Positions 54,411 to 64,000 of a DNA stretch of 64,000 bases are shown here, in pieces (positions within the stretch are counted from its first letter, which is position 1; every line of letters begins with the position of its first letter). This DNA comes from Hibiscus mutabilis. Its lineage: Eukaryota; Streptophyta; Magnoliopsida; Malvales; Malvaceae. The stretch spans positions 13,303,932 through 13,367,931 of the forward strand of contig CM033732.1 in the NCBI GenBank assembly GCA_019671005.1, written 5' to 3'. A program made the position numbers and the translations under genes. The notes below the pieces were generated by a model, which worked only from the letters and a program-made list of their open reading frames with translations, was not told where the DNA came from and ran no database searches.

Positions 54411-54982
54411 TATAACACCCTCAACATGGATGTCACATTTAGGCCTCAAGCCTAAACTACAACCATAAAATTTCCAACCTAGTTTAGCCCAAACCACATC
54501 ATTTCATAAAATCTATTAAATTCAAATAGTTCAAGTAGAAGTAATAGTTAAAACGTTACATGGGGAGCTTCATTTAAAATACATAATTAAAAGCATTTGA
54601 CACTTAAGTTAAAATCCAAAATATGTGTTACAACACAATCATAGGGTCTTACGAATACATAGCCCAAATAATCGAAGTACTATGCTCAAACAACAAGTCA
54701 ATGCTGAAGTACTACTCTGATGGCGCTCCAACGATGCATGTCAACCTACTAACCTGCGAACGAAAATAAAATTTTCGAACACTGAGCTAACGAAGCTCAG
54801 TGGATACACTTCCACTCAACTGTGCTTCATGCAAATCATAAATAAGAGCATGCAACTAAAGATGATAACATGGCAATAACATCATACCAATAGGGTGCTA
54901 CCTCTAGCCCCCTAAACATGTGTATCAAACAATAAGAACGTAAGAATCTCACATAGCAACCATACATATAATACCAACGAAC

Positions 54983-55128
54983 TTGGAGTGAGGATCGGTT
55001 CCACTAAGCATCGGGTATAAACACTTTGAGTGAGATCCGTTCCACTAAGCATCGGTTCATACACTCATGCTCGGAATCTCTCATCGAACATTTTCAAATG
55101 AGTCCCTATCCCACTAAGCATCGAGTTC
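54983..55128 (-). repeat. Three CCACTAAGCATCGG tandem units
   Basis: Imperfect units built on GAGTGAGATCCGTTCCACTA and AGCATCGG. They are homologous to the four-unit array at 22892-23065. Confidence 0.75.
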
Positions 55129-55459
55129 ATACATTTAAAAATCTTTAACCATTTGTTGCAACATACTCTATTCATGTCAGGTATCTGGAATCCCATCAAA
55201 TAAGGTAACTCAACCATACTCATGCCCTTACATGGCATACATACATCATTCGATCCACCAAGGATCCTTATTGAAACAATACAATAAGTCACTCAAGGTT
55301 TTAAATAAGTTATTACTTATTATACTCGCAAGTGAGGTTTAAATCTCGGTTTCTCAGTTTTACTATTCATTTTACCCTTTTAGAAGCCCATTGGTCTTTA
55401 GTCCTCGAATTTTAGGTCCCTCAAACTCAAAATGTATTTTCAGGCAGATTGCCCAGAGC

Positions 55460-55771
55460 GTATCGATACCCTTCTACGAGTATCGATACACCTCTTAGGG
55501 TACCAATACCTAACAATACATATCGATACCAAGCTTTACACACACGTGGGTTTAACCAGCAACCTCTTACCGATACACGAGACCGTGTATCGATACCCTA
55601 TCATTATCGATACACTCTCAAGCGTACCAATACCTATTTTGGCGACTGGAATTCTTGTAGAACAAGGGGTATCAATACCCTCCTAAGGTGTACCAATACG
55701 CCCTCCAAGAATTGCCAAAGCTTATCAAGTTTAACATAGGGAATCGATATGCGTTTAACCCGTATTGATAC
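55460..55771. repeat. GTAYCGRTAC dyad cluster 1 in E1 LTR
   Basis: Motif starts at 55460, 55480, 55500, 55520 (four in a row, 20-bp steps), 55567/55587, 55604/55624 (20 each), 55669/55690 and 55741/55762 (21 each). Variants include GTACCAATAC and GTATTGATAC. Confidence 0.9.
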
Positions 55772-56420
55772 TCAAACACAGAACTCATTTTTAGAGTTCA
55801 TAAATCACCTCCCAAGCCTCCAAACTCAAAGTTAAGACTCTAAAATGAACCTACAAATTATGGGGAGTGGTTTAAGTGGTTTCCTATCATTTATAATCCA
55901 TAAGCATCCAATCAACCAAATGATCAACTAAGCAACAAAGCAATCAAATTCATGATTTCCAAGAACACAAAAGATCGAATCTCCTTATAGAGCCTATAAC
56001 CCCTTTAACCTGACCTAGCCGAAAATCAAGCTAAAAAGATCACATTAAGTTTACCAAAGCAAACCTGAGCTAATAATCTAAACCATTCTTTTTTTCTCTT
56101 TTATCTTGTCTAAATGCATTAATATAATTCCTAAGGTGAACATACTTCAGCGAAAATGTTTTATTGAAATTAGATTTCAAAACAAGGTTCAATTGCTTAA
56201 ATGCACACATTAGGGACCAAAATGTAATTTTCTACAAATTACAGAGTCTATTTTGAAATTATGATTACCATCCTTTCATTATTCCAATTCCATGATCACA
56301 TGTTAAGTTTCAGCTCAAAACAATCATCCAAGCTCAATTAATTGCATATATAACATTTAGGGATCAAATTGCACAATTTCCAAACTTTAACAGGCTAACA
56401 TGCATAAAATTTTACACGGT

Positions 56421-56754
56421 GTACCGATACAAGCTAACCCAATACCGATATAGTTCAACCAACTTAACGGCTCTGTGTACCGATACACCAAGCTTTGTAT
56501 CGATACGGTATGCCGAGCAAGCCCGTACCGATACGGTTTACCCCCGTACCGATCCCTTATGGTTTATTTTCAAAAATTAGATTCTGGTAGCTAGAAGGCG
56601 TACCGGTATAGGAGCTCGTGTACTAACACCAGTACAATAATTCCTCAAGGCATACCGATACGGTGGCTAGACGTACCAATACCCTTTGTTAATTTTAGAT
56701 GAATTGAGCTTTTCCAGACCCCGCGTACTAACACTAGAAAGCCCGTACCAGTAC
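56421..56754. repeat. GTAYCGRTAC dyad cluster 2 in E1 LTR
   Basis: Pairs at 56421/56442 (21), 56477/56497 (20), 56525/56546 (21), 56600/56620 (20), 56652/56673 (21) and 56725/56745 (20). Later pairs are more degenerate (GTACTAACAC, GTACCAGTAC). Confidence 0.85.
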
Positions 56755-59221
56755 ACTAAGGCTTGTAATGACCTTTAGGTCCAACATATGACACTTTGGC
56801 TCAATCTAAATATATTCAATACATATCTAAACATCATACAACATCAAGAACATGCTTAACACTAACTTACCAAAATTTTAAGCAAACCAAACAAGCCTAA
56901 CACAAACATCCATATCATCTAGAGGCATGCTTCCTACTCAACATGTAAAAACCTCAAACCAAACTTCAAACAAGCATAAATGGCCAGTTACACATCCAAA
57001 ACATCAACATAAACTTGCACAACCAGGGAGTTCAACAAACAGCCCTTTCATTCAACAAATGACCACATTGCCTTTATTACTACAAGTCTAAACCAAGGTC
57101 ATACTTTCATAAACACAAGTCCTTGGATTTTCCTTCGCTTGCTCTCTGCCTCCAACCTTTAATTCTCTGCATTGATGGAAAAAGAGAGCGTAAGCACACT
57201 AGGCCTAGTCAGGAATGCTCTAAAACAAACCACCATCAATGCATTAGTAACATGGATTAACAGGGAAATCCTATTTGCTATCCTCAATTTAAGCTTTCCT
57301 ATGCATACTACCAATGCAATGCTTAAAGAGTAAAACATGTTTAAACTAACATTAAACAACATAATCCATCTCATGATACATCATCAATTATATTGGCTCA
57401 CAAGTGATAATCAACCAAGTTCACTTTCAAAATATAACATCGGATACATGAATTCAACAAGTGTTCTTAACACTTTATGCCATCACAATCGAAATTAAAA
57501 GTACAATTACAACTGGGTACAATCACAACCCCAAACATCGGTTAGATACATAACCCACTAACGGGAGTCTTCGGTACATAGATCAAAACCCATTGACCTT
57601 TAGAGTACTTGGATGTAGTTTTCGGTACACCAGATCAAAATCCCTCAACATCCAAGGTAATTTTTTATAATGCACTGTCAATCCTATGGCCGACTAACTA
57701 TATCCGATAACATTTTCAAAACTATTTCATACCATCACTTGCCAATATAATTCATTTCTTAAACATTAACTCACTATTTTCACATGAATCAATTAAAACC
57801 AATACTCAATGCATTTTACCTTGCATTACCAATGTTCAAAAAATTATTAAAACATGCATTACTTTTAAATGCATCAGCATCATTAAACAACCATTTTCCA
57901 GCATTAAACCATGCTCAAATCATGCATAAACAGTGAGTAATTAAACCATTAAGACAAATGCATAAAAACTAATTGCCAAATCGAGTTCGAGGGAGAATTC
58001 ATCCTTTACATACTTTCGAGCTTAGACCAGCGTTTCAAGCTTGATCTAAAGCCACAAACACAACTTTCAAACCTTTGAAAAGCTGTAAAACTCGTTCTCA
58101 CTCACCGACACGCAAAGCCTCGCTTGTCGATATGGTAAACACGCCTCCAAAGCTTTTAAAATGTTCGTTCAAGCTTGAGGATCGACTTCCCCTATTTTAT
58201 CCACACAAAAATAGAGGATTCAAAGAATCAAAATGCATTCAAAAGCCTAGCAACATCTATTCACATAAATTCTCAACAACTTCTACTCAGTTTTACCCCA
58301 CAACAACCGAAATCAGCATTAAACATCTTCCAAACTTAACCCAGCCAAAATCTAAAGTTTTAATCCATCACTTAACATCTAAAAACACATCAAAATCATG
58401 ATTAGAATCAATCAAGAACTCAGCAAAACAGAGCCTATACGAAAATACATCAATCTAATCATTTAAACCTTGATTTAACCAATTTTCCATAATTAAATCA
58501 TCAAATCAAGTTAGAAAAACATATATATAAAGGATCAATAACTTGGGAATTTTAGTAAAGAACCTTATATTAAAGGAGAAGAACGAAGCTCACCTCTAAA
58601 CTTGGTTTTCCTCTCAATTGGATGAATTTTCTTGAGAAAACAAGATCAAATCAAATAGATTTTGTTAGGAAACCATTAAGGATTCATTTGGAAACAAAAG
58701 AACGTTGAAATCAAGTATTTACCTGAGAAAATTGAAGTAGAAAAGAGTGTTTGGCTGGAGAGAATTTGAGAGAAAATATTTTTGTGAAAATTTTGCTACG
58801 TAAAGTTTTCTTTAAATGCTAATTATGAAATTAATTTCCCCAAGCCTTTTTATTTTATTTAAAACCCTTTTAAAATATCCAATTAAAAGAGAAAAGCCTA
58901 ATATTAGACTTTGTCTAAATAGCTCCTTAAAGATTCTAAGTTTTGACCCTTTTACAAAATAGTCACTAAAAATAGTTTTAAAACTTTACATTTTGGTCAC
59001 TGACCCAAAATGTCACTTTTCGAAATTCCTTTTTGTAAAATTGATTTTACCAAAATCATTATCATATTAAATAATGATTTTAGGATATTTTTCCATATTT
59101 TTTCGTCACTCAAAAATATTTATTTCCATTTAATTCCAAAATGACTCAAATCCTCTAATCCGATCCATCGGACCGTCTAATCAACATAAAAATCTCCTAG
59201 GCCCAAAATCGGGGCGTTACA

Positions 59222-59246
59222 ACTCTGCCCTTAAGAAATTTCATCC
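59222..59246 (-). promoter_or_regulatory. Polypurine tract, element E1
   Basis: On the minus strand AAATTTCTTAAGGGCAGAGT directly precedes the LTR start TGTAACGCCCC. Confidence 0.65.
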
Positions 59247-59789
59247 TCGAAATTTACCTGATGGAAATAGATGCGAAAATTGCTCTATCATGTTCAACTT
59301 ACTGTCCCACGTTACCTCCTCAACACCACGATGTCGCCACAACACCTTAACAAGCTCAATCGATTTGCCACGAAGAAATTTACTACATGAGTCAAGGATC
59401 TCCATTGGTTACTCATCATAAGACAAATTCGGTCGCAACTCAACATACTCTACAGGCATCACATGCGACAGATCCGAACGATACCTCCGTAACATGGATA
59501 CATGAAACACATCATGAATCTTCTCCAACTCAGCAGGCAAACTCAACCAATAAGCCATAAGACCTATATCTTCCACCACCTTATACGGTCCAATAAACCT
59601 CAGACTCAACTTTCCTTTACACCCAAATCGCAACACCTTCTTCCAATGTGAGACTTTCAAGAAAACCTTTTCACCAACCACGTACTCAACTTCTCTACGC
59701 TTCAAATCCGCGTAGGATTTCTGCCTATTCGAGGTTGCTTTCAAACGATCACAAATAAGCTTTACTTTTTCATCCCTGTCTTTCAACAC
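59247..59789 (-). pseudogene. Integrase C-terminus and chromodomain, element E1
   Basis: The frame 59409-59789 has YVVGEKVFLKVSHWKKVLRF, GKLSLRFIGPYKVVEDIG and EKIHDVFHVSMLRRYRSDLS. One stop after LSYDE interrupts it. The same frame then continues with PMEILDSCSKFLRGKSIELV and KVLWRHRGVEEVTWDSK to about 59247, a chromodomain with its WRHRGVEEVTW signature intact. Confidence 0.8.
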
Positions 59790-60520
59790 ATCATGTATGG
59801 TAACATACTTTTCCTAGCCTCAACCCAACACAAGGGTGTACGACACTTCCTACCATACAACGCTTCATACGGTGCCATCTTTAAACTTGCCTGATAACTA
59901 TTATTTGTACGCAAACTCCACCAAAAATAACTGCCTTTCCCAAGTTCCTTGGAACTCAATGATGCAACATCTCAACATATCTTTCAAAATCTAAATCACA
60001 CGCTTAGACTGACCATCCATCTGAGGATGATACAAAGTACTAAAATTCAAGTGAGTACCCAAAGCTCGATGCAAACACTTTCAAAATTTTCCTGTAAATC
60101 GTAGATCCTTATTCGAAACAATCGATTTGGGTACCTCGTGCAACCTCACAATTTCAGCAACATAAAGATCTGCCTACTTATCCAAGGTATACGTCGTATG
60201 CACTAGCAGAAAATGTGCACACTTCATGAACCGATCAACAATCATCCAAATAGAATCCATTTTAGTCGGTGTCAAAGGTAACCCCGACACAAAATCCATA
60301 GTGATTCTCTCCTATTTCCACTCTAGAATCCTCAACGGTTACAACAACCCAGAAGGAAACTGGTGTTTAGCCTTCATACATTGACATACCATACATCTCG
60401 CAACAAAATCAGTCACATTATTTTTCAAACCCCCCAATAATACTCTTCCTTTAGATCTCGATACATCTTGGTATGACCAAGATGCATAGCAAAAGGAATA
60501 ACATGTGCCTCGGTCAATAT
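59790..60520 (-). pseudogene. Integrase core and zinc finger, element E1 (decayed)
   Basis: No long frame. Short translated stretches match integrase (LYGRKCRTPLCW-like wording at about 59820-59870, FAY at about 59910). The far end at 60440-60520 has AHVIPFAMHLGHTKMYRDL, the His-containing region before the zinc-finger cysteines. It stops at the rearrangement junction. Confidence 0.6.
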
Positions 60521-60822
60521 AACTCCTTAAAGATTCTAAGTTTTGACCCTTTTACAAAAAAAGTCACTAAAAATAGTTTTTAAAACTTTAAATTTTGGTC
60601 ATTGACCCAAAATGTCACTTTTTGAAACTTCTTTTGTAAAATTGATTTTACCAAAATCATTTCATATTAAATAATGATTTTAGGATATTATTCCATATTT
60701 TTTCCTCACTCAAAAATATTTATTTCTATTTAATCTTGAAACTAACTCGAATCTTCTAATACTATCCATCGGACCGTCTAATCAACCTAGAAAGCTCCTA
60801 GGCCCAAAACTGGGGCGTTATA
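60521..60822 (-). repeat. Truncated LTR remnant, E1 type
   Basis: About 300 bp, roughly 90 percent alike by eye to 58919-59221 (CTCCTTAAAGATTCTAAGTT ... GGGGCGTTATA). It ends precisely where an LTR of this type ends, but its other 4.5 kb is absent. Confidence 0.85.
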
Positions 60823-61262
60823 GAACCCTTCTACAAAACCACCATTTTCAACCTCTACCAAACTTGATGAATCTTACCTCAAATTATAGATCTTTGACTG
60901 CTAAACAACTTGCCTCAAACCCAAAATCTGGAATTTTCACTCAAGAACACAAAGATTCAACCTTTTTCCTTTGGGCGGAAGATAGAAGACGAGAGTGGAT
61001 GAAGGTAGAAGACAAAGGGGACAAGGGTGAGCTCATTCTCTTGATTTTCTAAAGAGAATTAATGAGCCACCCTCCCTTCCTTCTTTAAAAAGAGAGAATT
61101 TACCACCCTACCCTCTCATCATCTTCCCAAACCAAAAATAAGCCCAACAACTAAAGACGAGCCCACTAAGGCCTAAACTTTCAGTCCAAACACAAAGCTC
61201 ACACTTTGGGTTAAACCGACCCTCGGATTCTAAAACTTAAGTTGTTAAAATTCTTCTCTCCT
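60823..61262 (-). repeat. Probable 3' LTR fragment of element E2
   Basis: Lies between the E1-type remnant and the polypurine/chromodomain region of E2. On the minus strand GAGGATGAAAGTCAAGGAGA then GAAGAATTTTAACAACTT resembles a polypurine tract followed by an LTR start. The LTR proper cannot be confirmed without its partner. A 62-codon ORF at 60864-61052 is not credible. Confidence 0.45.
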
Positions 61263-61289
61263 TGACTTTCATCCTCAAAATTTAGCTTT

Positions 61290-61829
61290 TGGGAATAAAT
61301 ACGGATAGAGCAACTTCATGTTCTTCTCGACTTCCCATGTAACCTATTCGACTTCGTGGTTCCTCCACAATATCTTAACAAGAGGTATACACTTGTTGTG
61401 GAGCTCCTTGACTCCTTTGTCCAAAACCCTTATTGGTTCCTCCTAATTGGTCAAGTCAGTATTGATCTCAATCTCCTCAAGTAGAATAGCATGCGAAGGA
61501 TTGAAACGATAGCGTGTCAACATAGACACATGGAACAAATTGTGGATGCATTCCATCTCTAGGGGCAAAGCTAAATAGTAAGCTACGAGTCTAACCCTCT
61601 TAAAAATCTCTTACGGCCCGATAAACCTCAAGCTCAACTTTCCCTTTCGCCCAAAGCTAATTACCTTCTTCCACGGTGAAACTTTGAGAAATACCTTGTC
61701 ACCAACCTCATACTCGACGTGCTTACACTTCCGATCCGCATAAGTTTTTTTATGATCAAAGGCTTCTTGTAATCTTTTCTTAATTATCTGAACTTTTTCT
61801 TCAATTTGCCTTACCAAATCTGATCCCAT
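61290..61829 (-). pseudogene. Integrase C-terminus and chromodomain, element E2
   Basis: 61611-61829 has KHVEYEVGDKVFLKVSPWKK and GRKGKLSLRFIGP. Nearer 61290-61440 EEPIRVLDKGVKELHNKCIP then LVKILWRNHEVE, a stop, and VTWEVEKNMKLLYPYLFP form a chromodomain with one nonsense codon. Confidence 0.75.
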
Positions 61830-61853
61830 AATTTTTCTCTCATTGAGCTCGGT

Positions 61854-62540
61854 CTAACACAAGGGTGTCTTACATTTACGTCCATACAAGGCCCCAAAAG
61901 GAGTCATCTTGATGCTCGATTGGAAACTATTATTGTAGGCAAACTCAACAAGCGGTAGCTGATCTTCCCAACTCTTTTCAAAATCAATGATACAACACCG
62001 AAGTATATCCTCCAAGATCTGGATAACTCGCTTAGGCTGACTATCGGTCTGAGGGTGGAAAGTTGTACTAAAATACATCTTGGTATCTAAAGCCTCGTGT
62101 ATCTTCTTCCACAACCTTTCCATGAAACGCGGATCTCTATTCGATATGATCGGTGATGGCACTCTATACAGCCTTACTATATTTTAGATGTACAATCGGG
62201 CTAACCTCTCAAGCGTAAATTCCATACGCACAGGCAAGAAATGAGAAGACTTGGTCAAACAATCTATAATCACCCAAATGGCATCATACTTCTTTTCTGT
62301 TAACAGAAAACTTGTCACTAAATCCATGGTCACACGATCCCATTTTTACTGTGAATCTGAATAGGCTGGAGCAAGCCCGAAGGAACTTGGTGCTCAGCCT
62401 TAACATGTTGACAAGTTAAGCATCTTGTCACAAACTCAGATATATCTCATTTTATAATAAGCCATAAATAAAAAGGACGATGGTCTTGGTACATCTTGTT
62501 ACTCCCCGGATGTATAGCAAATGGACTACGGTGCGCTTCT
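61854..62540 (-). pseudogene. Integrase core and zinc finger, element E2
   Basis: The frame 61854-62162 begins PSPIISNRDPRFMERLWKKI and has FSTTFHPQTDSQPKRVIQIL (catalytic Glu region normally QTDGQSERTIQ; here QPKR) and EFAYNNSFQSSIKMTPFGAL. 62163-62540 holds the first catalytic Asp region and zinc finger in broken frames. Confidence 0.75.
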
Positions 62541-62554
62541 CGCAGGATACAGTC

Positions 62555-63447
62555 TCACAAATCCTCTAAAGCTGGAACACATAACCAATCTTTAAAGTAC
62601 AAGATTTCACCATCTCGTACTTCAAAATTAGGTGCATCACCCCTCTGAACCATCTCAATATTTGCCACCAACTCTTCGTTTAACATTTGTGTCCTCATAG
62701 TCTCTTGCACTAAGGTGGGTTCTACACAAAACTCGGCTAACAACCTACCATCCTCGGTCATCCTCAATCGGGCAAACATTTCTCTCAAGTCTGATATGGA
62801 CTTCCCACTTAAGGCATCGACCACCACATTAGCTTTACCATGATGATACTCTATGATGCAATCATAGTATTTTAACAACTCAATCTATCGCCTTTGTTGC
62901 AAATTCAATTCTTTTTGGGTAAGGAGGTACTTTAAACTCTTACAATCGGTGTAGATATAACATTTTCCCCATACAGATAATGTCTCCAAATCTTTAAAGC
63001 AAAGATAGCCGTGGCTAACTCTAAATCATACAAAAGCTAATTTCGCTCATGAGGCTTAAGTTGTCTTGAGACGTAAACAACCACCTTACCTTCTTGCACA
63101 AGCATACAACTAAGCTCATTCAATGAAGCATTACTAAACACAACATAATCCTTTCTCAGTTCAAGTTGTATTAAAATCGAAGCCTCTGTAAGATAAGCCT
63201 TCAACTGCTTGAAGCTTTGTTGTCTCTTCTCATTCAATATAAACATAACTCCTTTCTGTAATAACTTGGTCATGTGACCCACTATGATAGAAAAGTCTTT
63301 GACAAAAAAATGGTAATATCCGATAAGACCAAGAAAACTATGAACTTTCGTGGTATTCTTAGGTGGTTTCCACTCCACCACAGCATGAATCTTTTGTGCA
63401 TCTAATCGGATCCTATCTATTGTAACAATGTGGCCCAAGAACGCCAT
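62555..63447 (-). pseudogene. RNase H, element E2
   Basis: 63037-63447 has HIVTIDRIRLDAQKIHAVVE, VHSFLGLIGYYHFFVKDFS (end of reverse transcriptase) and VVFSNASLNELSCMLVQEGK (RNase H start, Asp changed to Asn in SNAS). 62555-62878 has MLKYYDCIIEYHHGKANVVV and DALSGKS, the end of RNase H. Confidence 0.75.
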
Positions 63448-64000
63448 ATCAGAGAGACAAAACTAACACTTGTTGAACTTGGTAAAAAGTTACCTTTCTC
63501 TCAAGGTCTGAAGAACAATTCAAAGATTACAATCATGCTCCTCCTCTAAGCTCGAATAAACCAAGATGTCATCGATGAAAACCACTATGAACTGATCCAA
63601 GTAAGGCTAAAATATCCAGATTATCAAATCCATAAAAGTCGCATGTGCATTGTAAGCCCAAAAAGCATTACCAAGAACTCATAATTTCTATATCATGTCC
63701 TGAAAACGATTTTTTGAACATCCTCTTCTACTATCTTCAGCTGGTAGTAACCCAACCTCAAGTCAATCTTTATGAACACACGAGCACCTTTCAATTGGTC
63801 AAATAGGTCATCTATCCTTGGTATGAGATAACAGTTCTACACCGTTACCTTGTTGAGCTGACGGTAATCAATACACATCCTCATTGACCCATTTTTCTTT
63901 TTAAGAAACAAGGTTGGTGCACCCCAAGGTAGGATGCTTGGTTGGATGAAACCCCTTACCAACAACTCTTGGATCTAATTCTTTAACTCTCTTAACTCCA
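63448..64000 (-). pseudogene. Reverse transcriptase, element E2 (decayed)
   Basis: Translated fragments on the minus strand include HRMSLFLKKK-like and YQLKIVEEDVQK wording near 63700-63760, EFLVM near 63690 and the region of the YVDD loop (VVFIDDILVY-like, around 63550-63590). No frame is open throughout. Confidence 0.6.

Larger units (their letters stand above)
54411..59221 (-). repeat. 3' LTR of element E1 (family C related)
   Basis: 4811 bp. Plus-strand ends TATAACACCC and GGGGCGTTACA. The left end has lost its canonical TG (TA instead). Its left third is homologous to the family C LTR ending at 23674. It contains a CATCGG tandem array and two dyad clusters. 57150-59100 is otherwise unremarkable AT-rich sequence with no accepted ORF. 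Confidence 0.75.
54411..60822 (-). mobile_element. Element E1: chromovirus, internally deleted
   Basis: Minus-sense Ty3/gypsy chromovirus with a very long 3' LTR (54411-59221, 4.8 kb), polypurine tract, chromodomain and integrase (59222-60520). At 60521 the sequence jumps to the first 300 bp (in sense) of a second LTR copy, ending at 60822. RT, RNase H, protease, gag and most of the 5' LTR are missing. The left flank is copia and the right flank is element E2. The two 5-mers next to the ends (GCTAG, GAACC) do not match, so this is not one simple insertion. Confidence 0.75.
61263..64000 (-). mobile_element. Element E2: chromovirus pol (runs off right edge)
   Basis: Minus-sense pol of another Tekay/Del-like chromovirus, in the usual order from right to left: reverse transcriptase, RNase H, integrase, chromodomain. 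Several stops and frameshifts. gag, protease and the 5' LTR lie beyond the window. It is distinct in sequence from E1 and F. Confidence 0.8.

Noticed and set aside
10499..56754. Short repeats with regular spacers suggested a CRISPR-like array
   Set aside because: This is a plant nuclear sequence. The motif is only 10 bp, spacing within pairs is fixed while spacing between pairs is not, and there are no cas genes.
54411..60822. E1 as a simple insertion in the copia element
   Set aside because: The right flank is another chromovirus, not copia, and the bases next to the two ends do not form a target duplication.

Overview
This is a stretch of plant nuclear genome, almost certainly a eudicot. 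The base composition is AT-rich, one host gene with many introns is present, and nearly everything else is nested plant LTR retrotransposons. Malvaceae, probably a cotton (Gossypium) relative, is the best guess. The guess rests on my recognition of the DUF7745-type protein at the left edge and of the LTR families and is inference, not proof.

Layout. (1) 1 to about 3600, minus strand: 5' end of a large Ogre/Tat-like Ty3/gypsy element (start of a DUF7745 ORF, leader, tRNA-Arg primer site, long LTR). (2) About 4005-23674: a long LTR (family C, plus sense) split by two young insertions of one Athila-like family. Element B (4351-10238, plus) is a short pol-less copy with GTTAG target duplications. 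Element D (11197-22866, minus) is long, with CAACA duplications, decayed gag-pol and an intact 495-aa ORF in the env position. (3) 23675-29125: intergenic DNA with two foldback MITEs and a solo LTR related to the left-edge element. (4) 29126-40971, minus: a complete but decayed Tekay/Del-type chromovirus (F). (5) 42395-45660, minus: the only host gene, an apparently intact 14-exon plastid TerC gene (381 aa). (6) 45661-49777: AT-rich spacer with a third MITE. (7) About 49778-54410, plus: a SIRE-like Ty1/copia element, cut off inside reverse transcriptase by the LTR of chromovirus E1 (54411-60822, minus). E1 is internally deleted and abuts a second chromovirus, E2 (60823-64000, minus), which runs off the right edge.

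The most striking signal is not a gene. LTRs of unrelated families (the copia LTR, the E1 LTR twice, and the family C LTR) carry clusters of a 10-bp reverse-complement-closed motif, GTAYCGRTAC. The motif comes in pairs whose starts lie 20 (sometimes 19 or 21) bp apart. The 10-bp spacer keeps its length but not its sequence. Separately, the Athila-like elements B and D are peppered with another palindrome, TTGCCNNGGCAA, in LTRs, UTRs and coding sequence alike. They also carry a four-copy hairpin array between two polypurine modules near the 3' end.

No functional retroelement polyprotein is seen: gag-pol of every element has stops, frameshifts or deletions. B and D look young, with near-identical LTRs and perfect target duplications. 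TerC is the one gene with an assignable cellular function (thylakoid biogenesis).
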